A DNA stretch of 64,000 nucleotides from Tyto alba (Eukaryota; Chordata; Aves; Strigiformes; Tytonidae), in the NCBI RefSeq assembly GCF_018691265.1, contig NW_024881301.1, positions 8,569,752 through 8,633,751 of the forward strand, written 5' to 3'. Shown piece by piece: positions 1 through 9,433 of this stretch. The position numbers and the translations under genes were made by a program. The notes under the pieces were generated by a model. The model was not told the DNA's origin. It ran no database searches and worked only from the letters and a program-made list of their open reading frames with translations. Position 1 is the stretch's first letter, and the number at the start of each line of letters is the position of its first letter.

Positions 1-153
1 TATTAATCTGAAGGAAGGCTGCACAGAAGCAACAAAAAAAAGGAAAAATACACCACTGTTCATAGTTTAGCATTGCAAATATTAAAACTGGAAAAACTTT
101 TCCAAAAATAACAAATTTAAACAGTGATGCGGCTCTTTAATCTCCAATTCCCC

Positions 154-159
154 TTTATT
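154..159 (-). terminator. Polyadenylation signal of the minus-strand candidate gene
   Basis: The minus strand reads AATAAA here, about 116 bases downstream of the stop codon at 275-277 of the candidate terminal exon. A canonical hexamer at this distance fits a short 3' untranslated region with cleavage at roughly 130-145. AT-rich DNA carries this hexamer often, so its value comes only from its place after the proposed stop. Confidence 0.35.
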
Positions 160-274
160 AACTCAAGACTTTACCCTTTAAAGGAAAAAAAAACCAAAAC
201 CAAAATCACAATAAAATTATATCAAATCAATAGATTACAAAAGATGCTCTCCTTCATTTGAGCACAGGACTAAG

Positions 275-422
275 TCACAGATCAGGCCAAATAGAAGGAA
301 TCTTTTTACATACATAGCTTTCGCAAGATTTAAAGAGCTTTTGAAGATATTCACTTAACATATCAAGTGACACAGTCAAAATGGCCTCATATTTTGTGTT
401 TTTCTCCAAGTCTCTGATTTTT
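275..422 (-). CDS. Candidate terminal coding exon of an unrecognised minus-strand gene
   Basis: A long pyrimidine tract ending in AAG (acceptor AG at 423-424) precedes 48 open codons and a TGA at 275-277. The peptide begins KIRDLEKNTKYEAILTVSLD and ends PSIWPDL. Its middle, around MLSEYLQKLF, could form an amphipathic helix. The exon opens with one base of a split codon, which is the phase left by the exon at 1703-1758, so the two join to ...SLN-R-KIRDLE.... An AATAAA follows at 154-159. I do not recognise the family. A 48-codon open frame by itself is not significant here; the support is acceptor, phase match and polyadenylation signal together. Confidence 0.42.
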
Positions 423-1702
423 CTTAAAAAAGGAAAAAAGTTGTTTTTTTTTTTACCTAAACATATTCTATCCAGAATTCAAATTAGCACATTTTATTTA
501 TTCTCCAAAATACTAATTCAAAATGTAAGATAATTTTTTACTATACTTTACACCTACTTTATTCAGAAACATACAAAAGGACAATGGATAAAACAGTATT
601 AAGCAGAGTTGCTCAGCTCCAATAAAAAATACTCCACAAAGACTTACTGGTGATTTTCCCTTTTACTGGTTTATAAAGTTCAAAAACTAATGAATAGTTA
701 CATGTTTTCATGTTCATGGTTATACTATGGAAAGATTTTCTGCACCTTTCATTGAAAGCTTGATCTTTATATACCCTAACTACCCACAATGCTGACAGAC
801 TTTAACAGCAGTTAACACCAAATGTTTCATGAGATCAAGTCCATATTGCACTTGAAATAAATACTTTGATTAATAATTACTGTCAGAACTTCACAGTACC
901 ATGGATGTATGCCTATGAGCTTTACAAATGCTTATCGGACAAGTGATGTTAGGGGACTGAAATCTCTTAAGCCTCTTTCTTTGCAATTCTCTGCCACAGT
1001 TCAGAAGAATGCCAGTCTATTACACCAAATTCAGGGGGGAAAACAGTTACTCTCGCCTCTCACATGAGCATAATTAATCTTCTGACACCTTGACAAAGCA
1101 GCTTGTTGATAGTCAAAGAAAGGATTTTTCTGGTTTCCTCCCAAGACAGGAGATGGTCTTTATCCATCATCCCTTCTTCCTGATCTCTTCTTCCAGAGTC
1201 CCCACATCAGCAGAACTGTCTATCAGAGCAGACAGCAGGAGGGAAAATGTCTGACTGATTGATAGGGCACCAGTGCTCAACAGTGCTATTTAAGTGTAGG
1301 AACCTATTGTTAGAAACTTACTTTACAGCAGTTAAACAAATATAATGGCAACCAATTCAACCATTGTACCACTAGAGTCAGCTCAAGCTAATAAGTAAAG
1401 TTAGCTAATTACGCTGATCTGATTTAAACTCTAGACAAATTGTAGAGACAGAGTCAGCATTACTGCACATTGGAAGAATTGAAATTTTAAAGCAAAAAGC
1501 TTTGCACGTACTATGCTTTCTGAATTGAATTATGTTTGCTTCCATTTTCACTCTCCCTTGTGAGCAGGGTACAGCCAGGTCTCCTTTCCTCCTCCCAATC
1601 ATGGGCCTGCTAGGTATTCCTAATTAATCGAAATAAATAATGTTTCTTATAATGCAGTTGAAATTTCCTCCCCTTACCTCCCCCAAGTTCTAACATACTT
1701 AC
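423..1702 (-). other. Presumed last intron
   Basis: AT-rich sequence between the candidate exons, with a near-perfect donor (AACAG followed by GTAAGTATG) at its 5' end on the minus strand. I see no repeat, RNA gene or further exon in it. A 39-base open segment near 635-673 with splice-like ends was examined but does not keep the reading frame. Confidence 0.3.
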
Positions 1703-1758
1703 CTGTTAAGACTACGAGGAATTTCAGTTTTTAAGGGGAAAACATTATAAAATGCCTT
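1703..1758 (-). CDS. Candidate 56-base internal coding exon
   Basis: On the minus strand an acceptor (ACTCCTTTTAG, AG at 1759-1760) and a near-consensus donor (AACAG followed by GTAAGTATG) enclose 56 bases. Only one frame is open, giving KAFYNVFPLKTEIPRSLN plus two bases of a split codon. Phase is 0 at entry and 2 at exit, matching the proposed terminal exon. The same frame is also open upstream to about 1905 except for a TAG formed by the acceptor itself (1759-1761). A second good acceptor lies at 1861-1862, so a longer exon 1703-1860 is possible, but it would carry that in-frame stop. The short form is the simpler reading. Confidence 0.42.
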
Positions 1759-1920
1759 CTAAAAGGAGTATACAATATACTTACTATAAACCATACTGAA
1801 CTCCAACCTAGTAACGTATTTTTGAGGATAGTGATTTGGTGTAACCAAAGTACAGATGTCCTGATGTAAAGAAGAAGGGTCTGCAGGCTTCTCAAAAACA
1901 GGTACTTAATATGCAAATTG

Positions 1921-3328
1921 CTGTCTTCTCATATGTATACATATTTTTATTATATAAAAATTATACATATTTATATCTATTTCGTAGTTCCTCTCCACTC
2001 ATCTCCCTCACCTTCCCAAAAAAAGATAAGACCAAGATATGGGCATAATTATATATTCATTTAATTATTTTCTGCACTCACACTGAGGGTAGAAATTGTG
2101 TTAATCACTCCTTTTAAAGCTCTAGTTCTTTGACAACTGGTGGTCATGGAAGAAACTAGTCCAGGTCAGAGAGGACCAGGGCATGGCACTCTGGGAACTG
2201 CTCCCAGCCAGGGCAAGTCTGACTCAGTTCTTGGTGACCTATTTCAAATATAAATCAGGCCACAATCTGTACAGACCTCTGTCTCGCCAATGTAACAACC
2301 AAGGCAAAAGCATACAAGAGTCCTTGTTCTCTTACTGAGGTTGTCAAGAGAGGCAGCTTCATCCAAGTCACAGGAACACAGTAACTCCTGGGTTGAGCTG
2401 CGCCACTCTGACCCTGACCATTTCATTCAAGCCTTATCCCTCCATAAAAATAACTGTCCATCTTATCTGGCCCGGACCAGTTCTCCAGGCAGTTTTCTTT
2501 CATTCAGTTACACCAGAAAAATCTAGCAGTATTTATGATGTATAAAATCAATTTAGTAAAATTAGCCATTAGAAAAGTGAACACAGGGTTCTCTTCATAA
2601 ATTGCATGAAATTTCAAGGGATATCAACTGAGTCAGAGCAGTCTGTAAGTTAAATATTGTTTATCCCGTGGCAAGAGTAAAAAACCTCATGTACTTTCTG
2701 CAAAGAAAACTGTAGGTCACAATCTGGAGAAATATCTGCTTCTTTACTGGCATGTTATGTTTGCAGATGTTAAGGAAGCACTAGGAACAGCCACCTGCAG
2801 TCTCCTCCATTTTCCCAAGCCAGACAAGGGGACGGGCTGCAGAAACCAAGAGGGGAACAGGCCAATGAGAGCGATGTGGCAGAGGGGAAACACTGGCACA
2901 GGTGAATGGACCATCCAAATGTAAAGACCTGCAGCTAAAAGCAGAGAGGTTGCTGGTTGGGAGGCAAAAGAGGCATAGGTGGGAGAAGTGAGGGGATCTC
3001 TGCTGGGTGTTGCTAGACAGAAAAGGGGACTTTCTAAGCTGAGAGGGACTAGATCAGGTTGACAGGACACAGGGCAGCAAAGGCAGGCAATCTGAGTCTG
3101 GCGGAAAGGTGAGCATGAACAAAGGGCTGTGGAACACAAGGATAAGGGAAACAGGAGGAATACAGGGACCTCAGGGTGCAAAATTTGAGGTTATTCTCTA
3201 AACCCAATATCAAGCACCCCTAATGCAGATCTTGATTTAAGGGATGTGAAAATAAATGCAAGACTGCCTCCTTCTTTCTTCCCCTCTCCCTCAGTATGGG
3301 CTAACAAAAAAGCTGCCTTCCTTCATAC
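1921..3328. other. Presumed intron, no feature recognised
   Basis: AT-rich DNA with a moderately GC-richer part (2,150-3,180). A 145-codon minus-strand frame at 2744-3181 is rich in Leu, Ser, Pro and Cys, lacks any recognisable motif, and is of a length expected by chance. No repeat or RNA gene was recognised. Confidence 0.3.
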
Positions 3329-3434
3329 CCAAGCCACCTTGTCTGCTGTCAGAAATAGCAGCACATTTCTTCTGGATTGCAGCCCCACACTGTTGGCATG
3401 ACATTTTCTTAAGATTGCGAATGCTGAGTCAAAA
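3329..3434 (-). CDS. Candidate internal coding exon
   Basis: An eleven-base T run followed by CCCTAG makes a strong minus-strand acceptor (AG at 3435-3436). One frame is open, starting FDSAFAILRKCHANSVGLQS after one base of a split codon and ending LTADKVAW before GTATGA. A competing donor three codons earlier (ACAAG followed by GTGGCT, exon end 3338) keeps the same phase. Phase 2 at entry and 0 at exit fits the flanking candidates at 6915-7060 and 1703-1758. Both donors are mediocre and the protein is unrecognised. Confidence 0.3.
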
Positions 3435-3436
3435 CT

Positions 3437-6400
3437 AGGGAAAAAAAAAAAGTAGATCAATAAATGGTAAGCTGTAACCTTGCAAATGCCCAGGCCAGCC
3501 AAAGATGAGTTCCCCAGAGTAGAGATCACAGAGCTTTCTGTACATAAAAGCTCTCTACTCCTCAGCTGAGCACTCCCTCTCTCTGTTGTCAAGTCAGTAG
3601 CAAGAATATCAAGTGTCTACTGCCACAATATAGAGTATTACTGGACCAGTGCATTAAAGATCACTGGAGGACTGCAAAGAATTATTTTCAATTAGCCTTC
3701 AACTATGCAAGAATTGCTAGCACTGTTCATCTGATAGGTTTGCATTCCCCTTCCTATTTGGGAAAACCAAAAGCATGCTAGAGGTCTGTCAGTCAGAGGT
3801 GAAGTTTAACAAGAGACATGACAATTTCAGTAGCTGACTGCTGAATTCTGCATTACATGCCTGAAAGCAAAGCAGTAGCTCCCCATCAGTGGTAAAATGG
3901 GAAAGCAGAATGGGACCTGAAGCAGCTCAGGTGAAGATAAGATGTGCCTTTGAAACTGTTGCTGTTGTTAACTTAGCATGCAGCTGATGTACAGCCCAAA
4001 CTAGGCTTTATCTTTCCAGCACATGCAGAGCAAAGATATCTGGAGGCAGGAGGCAGCACATTCTGAGCAGTGGACTGGATAACTCATGTGGAACTTCTTG
4101 CTATCTTGAGTCAGTGTCTTTCAAAGTCCAACCATTCTCTAAACAGTCAAGCTTGGGTACCTTTGCACTGCACTGCAGAAGAGACATATCAAGAAATACC
4201 ACGTTCATGATTTTGCTATTTTATGGTAGGATGGATCAGGACATTAAGTTCCTTACAGTAAACTCTAGTTTAAAAAAAAGGCAGTACACTTGTTACTGAT
4301 GGTTTCCCCCTGTATATATTAAATAGAAGACTGTTAGTATATGCACATTCATTTAGAGCAAATTCATGGAGCACAGAACTGTGGATGGTTTTTTGCTAGC
4401 CATAATTGTCACGACAGCAAGTACAAAACATTTTCCTCTCCATGCTAAGTACCTCTTGGGCTCTTACTCATCAGCTAGCACAGCCTGAGTGCAAGGTGCT
4501 CTTCACTAGAAATGAGGAATCTCTTTGGAAAGATGAGGCCCATTTGGCTTGTAAACAAATGCCATGATATTTGATATGAGAATAATTTCAGGGCCATGCT
4601 AGGGATCTGTGTGGAATAGTTCATCTCTGGGACTGATAGAAAAGTATTCCACAGTGAGTAGAATATTATTTGCTAATCTGATCCTTCTGCTAGAAAATAT
4701 GGAAGATGGTTAATGCCAGTGATCCCAGTCTACACTGGCTCAGTAGCAGCTGGGCTTCCTCAGTACAAGTTCATCCAAGGTACAGCACAATCATTTTTAA
4801 TCAGCGGAAGCATTCAGGTATGGCATGAGGTGTGCCTATACCCCATGCCAGAGTGCTGAACGAATGCTAGCTGCTACCAGATGGAGATGTCCACAAGGCA
4901 GAGTCCAGCAAAGCAGCAGTAACACACGGCGGCAGTGCCCCACCGCCGCTCAGACCAGCCAAAGGAGCCAGCTCCAGCAGAATGCCACTCCGACAGCTGT
5001 ACAACTGACTGCAGAGCCAGCCTGGTCAGGTCCAGCCAGGGTATCTCCATACAACACAGTGAGGTGTGTTCTTCATATATATTAAAGCATGTAAGAGGAG
5101 ACCAAAGGGCAGTTGGGCCATGAAGTAATTTCAGTGAAGAGAAAACCTACAGACAGAAAGTTTGCTTCCCTCTTTACTAACAATCTCCACTAGTACTTTC
5201 TGGCTTGCTCTAAGTTCAAAGTCAGTCATCATTTACAGCATCATGACAAGTTTTAACGAGATCAAGTGCTTCTTCCCCTTCTGATGTCCGAGTGGCATAT
5301 AGAGAGAGGTGCATTCCTATTTACACCAGGAGCTACAGGTGGAATGTCAGTCTCTGGAAAAATATTAAAGGGGAAGCTGACTCCATCAGAGAAGCTCCAG
5401 CACAAAGCTGCGTGACTTCTTAGGAGTACTGAAAAAGAATATTTTGACTGATGTCTGCTCTACACTGACCCTTTGAGAAGGGGGGTTCACCAGTCAGTTG
5501 TTTGTAGGACACTATAAATTGTTTCCCTTCTTAGAGCAAAGAAAGTGACTTTCCATCACTACACTGATGAACAAGAAGCTGCTATGAACTTTATCTAAGC
5601 AGACAATTTTATGGAGTTTATGATTACAGTTCTGATGCACAGAAATAAAAGTCACATCTCTGAGTGCTAAAAATACATACTGTCCAAAAATGCAAACTAA
5701 CAACTATTTGCATTTCTGACCTGGAGGTGACAGTGATGAAATTTCATGGCAGGTTGTACAACTTTTTTTTCTTCGCCAACTCATTTAGATGCCAGAAGTT
5801 TTGACTTTCCACAAAAAAACATTGGGAAACTAGAAGTTACTAAAAAATAAACAACTAACACTTGCTTCGGATACAGCAGAAAACAACAAAGAAAGAAAAC
5901 ACAAGGCATAGGATCAACAGATAAAAAATCCAGTACATGTAACAGTTTTATTCAGTATTTAACAGCACTATTTAGAGAGGAACAAACTGGAGGGTAGCAC
6001 TCTCTACTGCAGTTCCTCTGACTTTTTGCTTACAGACACAGCTGCGCCTTCAATAGGGAAAAAAAAAAAATATCACTTTTTAGACTACAGTAACATAAGA
6101 CTTTCAACCATGACTAGTAGTAGCGAAGTACAATGCTATCTAGAGATAACACTGCCTTGTTAAATCACCCATTTAATTTCTCTCCCCACAAAAAAACAAA
6201 AGCAGAAAACTCCCAAAACACCACCCCTCCCTGTAGATTTACTGATGATGAAAACACGATTCCTCTCACATACAAGCCTCTCTATCCTCTAAAAGATAAT
6301 CAGCAAATGTTTCTTAAAGTTCTCTACAAACTATTGATATATAATTTATTAGTATAAAATAGTGTGTATCCAAAGCTCCCATAAGAATTTTTCCACTATA

Positions 6401-6914
6401 CTTAGTCATACGTAATTTTAATAATTCAAATAGATATTTTTCAGTGAGGTCTACAGTTCCATGAAACTCTGTCAAATGTTACTGCAAAAGTAATGAAAGA
6501 ATTGGGTAGCATTGCTAAAATACTTCACGAACTTACATCAGATCTTTTGTAATCAGATCTTGTGTTCACATATTAACAATGTGAAACAGATGATAAAGTG
6601 GTAAAGATACAAGTGAAATAGGCTTGAATACTCATGTAGCAATTGTAACTGTAGTAAAATTCTGTCAAAGTTTTATTGCAATTGCACTTGTTTTGAAATT
6701 TCCTGACTGACAGGTCTTCCAGCAACAAGCATTATTCAAAACCAATGTTGTTCCGACCTTACAAACACGCCCATCGCAGCTCTGTGACTATGAGGATTCG
6801 GATGCTCTTGTCTAGCTCCACCAGAATGTCAGGATCTCTAGACGTGAGATTTTAAATGCAGGCCATGCCACCAACAAGAGCAAAAGCCAAGACTGTAACT
6901 GTAGCTGTTTCTAC
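3437..6914. other. Presumed intron, no feature recognised
   Basis: AT-rich sequence. Minus-strand acceptors at about 5358 and 5432 precede one frame that stays open for 54 codons down to about 5266, but no donor in the required phase was found. No interspersed repeat was recognised. Confidence 0.3.
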
Positions 6915-7060
6915 CATTGCCAGAGATGAGGCTGGTTTAGAAGTGCAGAAACTGCGAATGGTTCATCCCAAAATACTATTAAACTCAGATTTGGGCCAGT
7001 CACTTTGAGAGTTGCCAACAACAGCTGTTTGATGTACAATAAGAACATAAATTCTAAAAG
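6915..7060 (-). CDS. Candidate internal coding exon
   Basis: The minus strand has a 14-base T run, then CTAAATCCAG (acceptor AG at 7061-7062). The phase-0 frame is open for 48 codons and begins LLEFMFLLYIKQLLLATLKV. It goes on through SLIVFWDEPFAVSALLNQPH and ends two bases into a codon before GTAGAAAC. The first 20 residues are hydrophobic enough for a buried helix or a weak membrane segment. Exit phase 2 fits the exon at 3329-3434. The opposite strand is also partly open (about 6867-7008). Family unknown. Confidence 0.35.
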
Positions 7061-7647
7061 CTGGATTTAGAAAAAAAAAAAAAATCTGTATATTTTTATA
7101 TTATTACTTCAGCCCAATTTTAAGTCACTTAAATTCAACATCGGAAAGTTAAAGAGGTGTCTGAATGATTTGTGCTTGTTCAGTGCATGCTGTTCTCATC
7201 ATGAACATTTAGAACATTTCTTATCTTCAAAAAGTACATTTTGTTCTCTGCCACTCAAGCATGTACACCAAACACTAAGTTACAAAGAAAAGCAGATATC
7301 CTGAAATGAATTATGGTTGTTTTTCATGGAGATGAAGTACAGTAGAGAAAACCAACTGTATTTTTTCCTTCCTTTTCTCCACCTATATCCTTAAACATAG
7401 CCAAGGTAAAAATACATAGTTTATTCCTTGCCTTCTAACAAGTCAGATAATAATTCTGTGTTTCAAAGGTATGTTTTCAATTATCTGTTGAGTTCCAGTA
7501 TTACAGAGATCTAAAGCTGCAGCTATTCTTCAAACAATTACCCATTACTCAGTATCCACTTCCAAAGGGACAGATTAGTCACTAACCACGGTGACTGCAC
7601 TTGAACAGTGTGGGAATTGAGGCAACCCTTTATAGGACAACTTTTAC

Positions 7648-7681
7648 CTCAGTACATGAATTAAACATATAATCTAGTGTT
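7648..7681 (-). CDS. Candidate 34-base coding microexon
   Basis: Minus-strand acceptor TTTCTAACCTTGCAG (AG at 7682-7683) and donor ACTGAG followed by GTAAAAG enclose 34 bases. Only one frame is open: one base of a split codon, then TLDYMFNSCTE, exiting in phase 0, as the exon at 6915-7060 requires. The entry phase is 2, the same as the alternative hydrophobic terminal exon at 8151-8292, so the two could be alternative partners of one upstream exon. Its small size makes chance a serious alternative. Confidence 0.27.
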
Positions 7682-8150
7682 CTGCAAGGTTAGAAACTAA
7701 TATTTTTGTTGTTATTTTATGTGAGGTGTCTCACATAAATCTCAGATTCCTTGTTTTGAAAGTAACTTCAGCAGGACAGGAGAAAGCAGGCTAATTTAAG
7801 CATGAACACCCGATAATACTAATTTTGGAAAGGACAGTGGAAGTGATCTTTTAGAGAAAAGTGCTTTTTCATGTAGCAGCAGTTTGTATCTTACATGCTT
7901 TAGATTTCAGTGCAAATATGAGCAGAGAGGTATGACAGTATTTCATCTTTTCATTCGACATCCTGAATGTTTACACTAGAGGTATTTGAAGATCAATTCT
8001 GTAATGCTTCACAATGTAAGTAGACAATACGAAATAATTTTTTCCAGTCATCTGTATGCAGCCTGATAGATTGTTCACAGATTTACACAGAACTGTTTTC
8101 AGAAAAAGAGAAAGAAATGGAAACTACAGAGATTTGAAAGTCTGCAGACT

Positions 8151-8292
8151 TTATTCTTCACTTGCATTGTTTGCATCGTGGTTTGAAACTAAAAATCTGT
8201 AAGCACATAACAATACCAGAGAAAAGAGCGAAGTTATAAACACAAATATCAAGAAGCAGATAAATAATGCAAGAAAATGACTGACAGCTATG
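8151..8292 (-). CDS. Candidate alternative terminal exon encoding a membrane anchor
   Basis: After the acceptor CAGTCATTTTCTTGCAG (AG at 8293-8294) one minus-strand frame runs 46 codons to TAA at 8151-8153. It opens with one base of a split codon. The peptide has a hydrophobic stretch of about 27 residues (HFLALFICFLIFVFITSLFS and on through LVLLCAY), one Arg, and a polar tail VSNHDANNASEE. This is the pattern of a single-pass C-terminal membrane anchor. A 26-base tandem duplication duplicates the acceptor region. An AATAAA overlaps the stop codon but is too close to be an ordinary polyadenylation signal. No homologue recognised; T-rich DNA can also give hydrophobic frames by chance. Confidence 0.3.
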
Positions 8293-8320
8293 CTGCAAGA
8301 AAATGACTGACAGCTGTGCT
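8269..8320. repeat. 26-base tandem duplication across a splice acceptor
   Basis: Two adjacent 26-base copies starting GCAAGAAAATGACTGACAGC differ at one base (A versus G near the end). The junction carries the minus-strand acceptor of the candidate terminal exon, so a second copy of the same acceptor lies 26 bases upstream. Confidence 0.85.
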
Positions 8321-9233
8321 GCTACATAGTGAAAGTTAAAACAAAATTATTACAAGTCCTCTAGAATAGGTACATTTCACCTCAATGGTTTCATACAGTG
8401 TATTAAAAAAAAAAATCAGTTTATATCCATTTAAAAGTAAACCTAATTGCAGTAGTAGCTAGCTATCAAAGTGACTTTTGAAACTCTGCTTTTTTCTAAC
8501 CTACAGCCTCATTTTTGCTAGCAAGTTAGCTAACATTGGCCTCTATGAAAATGCAGAAAGCAAACAAGTTTTAACACTAACATCTAAAAAAGATGAAACA
8601 ATTTTATTTACTGCAGAGCTATAACTGAAGTATTCAGAGACTGTCAAGCCAATGCGATTTAAGCCAGTCTTATAAGCAGCAAAATTGCAGTATCCTAATT
8701 GAAACAGGCTATCCTACTCAGCAAAGAAATGTCTCAATTTTCAACTCTAGTCAATTTTAAAACAACTATTTTGAAGGATTCTATCTGCCCTGATCTACCT
8801 TGCTTATATATGGTCTCTGTGATTCACATAGCAACACACGGCAGAAACTAAAGTGGCAGTTTCCATTTTGTAGTCAATCCAGCCCAACCAGAGAGAAACT
8901 GAGCAGGTTAAGAAGGATTCTTCTAATTCTTCATGTACTGTCATGTAGTGAAATAACACCACAGAAATAAGATTATTTCAGAGTCACTTGCTAAACATCA
9001 TACAGAATTTACTTGCTCATAGATTCTTCCATGAATGAAATGTAAATATCCCAAAGAGCTTGACAACATAGACAAAGTGATTAATGACATAAATATCACA
9101 TGTACTTGTTTCAAGAACATGGCAATAAATAAACATCAAGAATGGGGCACAAGGTGATGAAAAACTCCCCACAGAGTAAGCCACTCAGTCTCCCTACCAA
9201 AGAGCAGGCAAGTAACAAAAAGTGGGTTTAGAG

Positions 9234-9293
9234 ATACCTAATCTTAAAAGCAATTTAAAGAGCTGACTTCATACCTAATCTTAAAAGCAATTT
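9234..9293. repeat. 37-base-period local duplication
   Basis: A 23-base word beginning ATACCTAATCTTAAAAGC occurs at 9234-9256 and again, identical, at 9271-9293. Fourteen bases of other sequence separate the copies, giving a period of 37. Confidence 0.85.
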
Positions 9294-9351
9294 CAGGAAT
9301 TGACATTCACTCCTCCACTACAGCAAATGCTATATTGCCATGAATTCACAC

Positions 9352-9433
9352 TGCAGTGAAAAGATGTCATCTTCAAAATCAACTTCATGTTTAAATGCTG
9401 TTCTTCCTGCTCTGTCGTTTCTGGTGATAACTA
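9352..9433 (-). CDS. Candidate internal coding exon
   Basis: Minus-strand acceptor CACTGATTTCCTAG (AG at 9434-9435) is followed by a frame starting VITRNDRAGRTAFKHEVDFE after two bases of a split codon, then DDIFSL. The donor is weak (CTGCA followed by GTGTGA, phase 2; an alternative two bases on would change the phase). The acidic and polar make-up looks protein-like. Exit phase 2 would feed either the exon at 7648-7681 or the hydrophobic terminal exon. I found no exon upstream that joins it with certainty. Confidence 0.25.

Noticed and set aside
2744..3181. 145-codon minus-strand frame rich in Leu, Ser, Pro and Cys
   Set aside because: An acceptor-like site lies inside it, but no donor in a usable phase. 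Composition follows the local CT-rich strand.
5266..5435. Minus-strand segment with excellent acceptors and one frame open for 54 codons
   Set aside because: No donor gives a phase compatible with its neighbours, and the remaining donors follow the stop.
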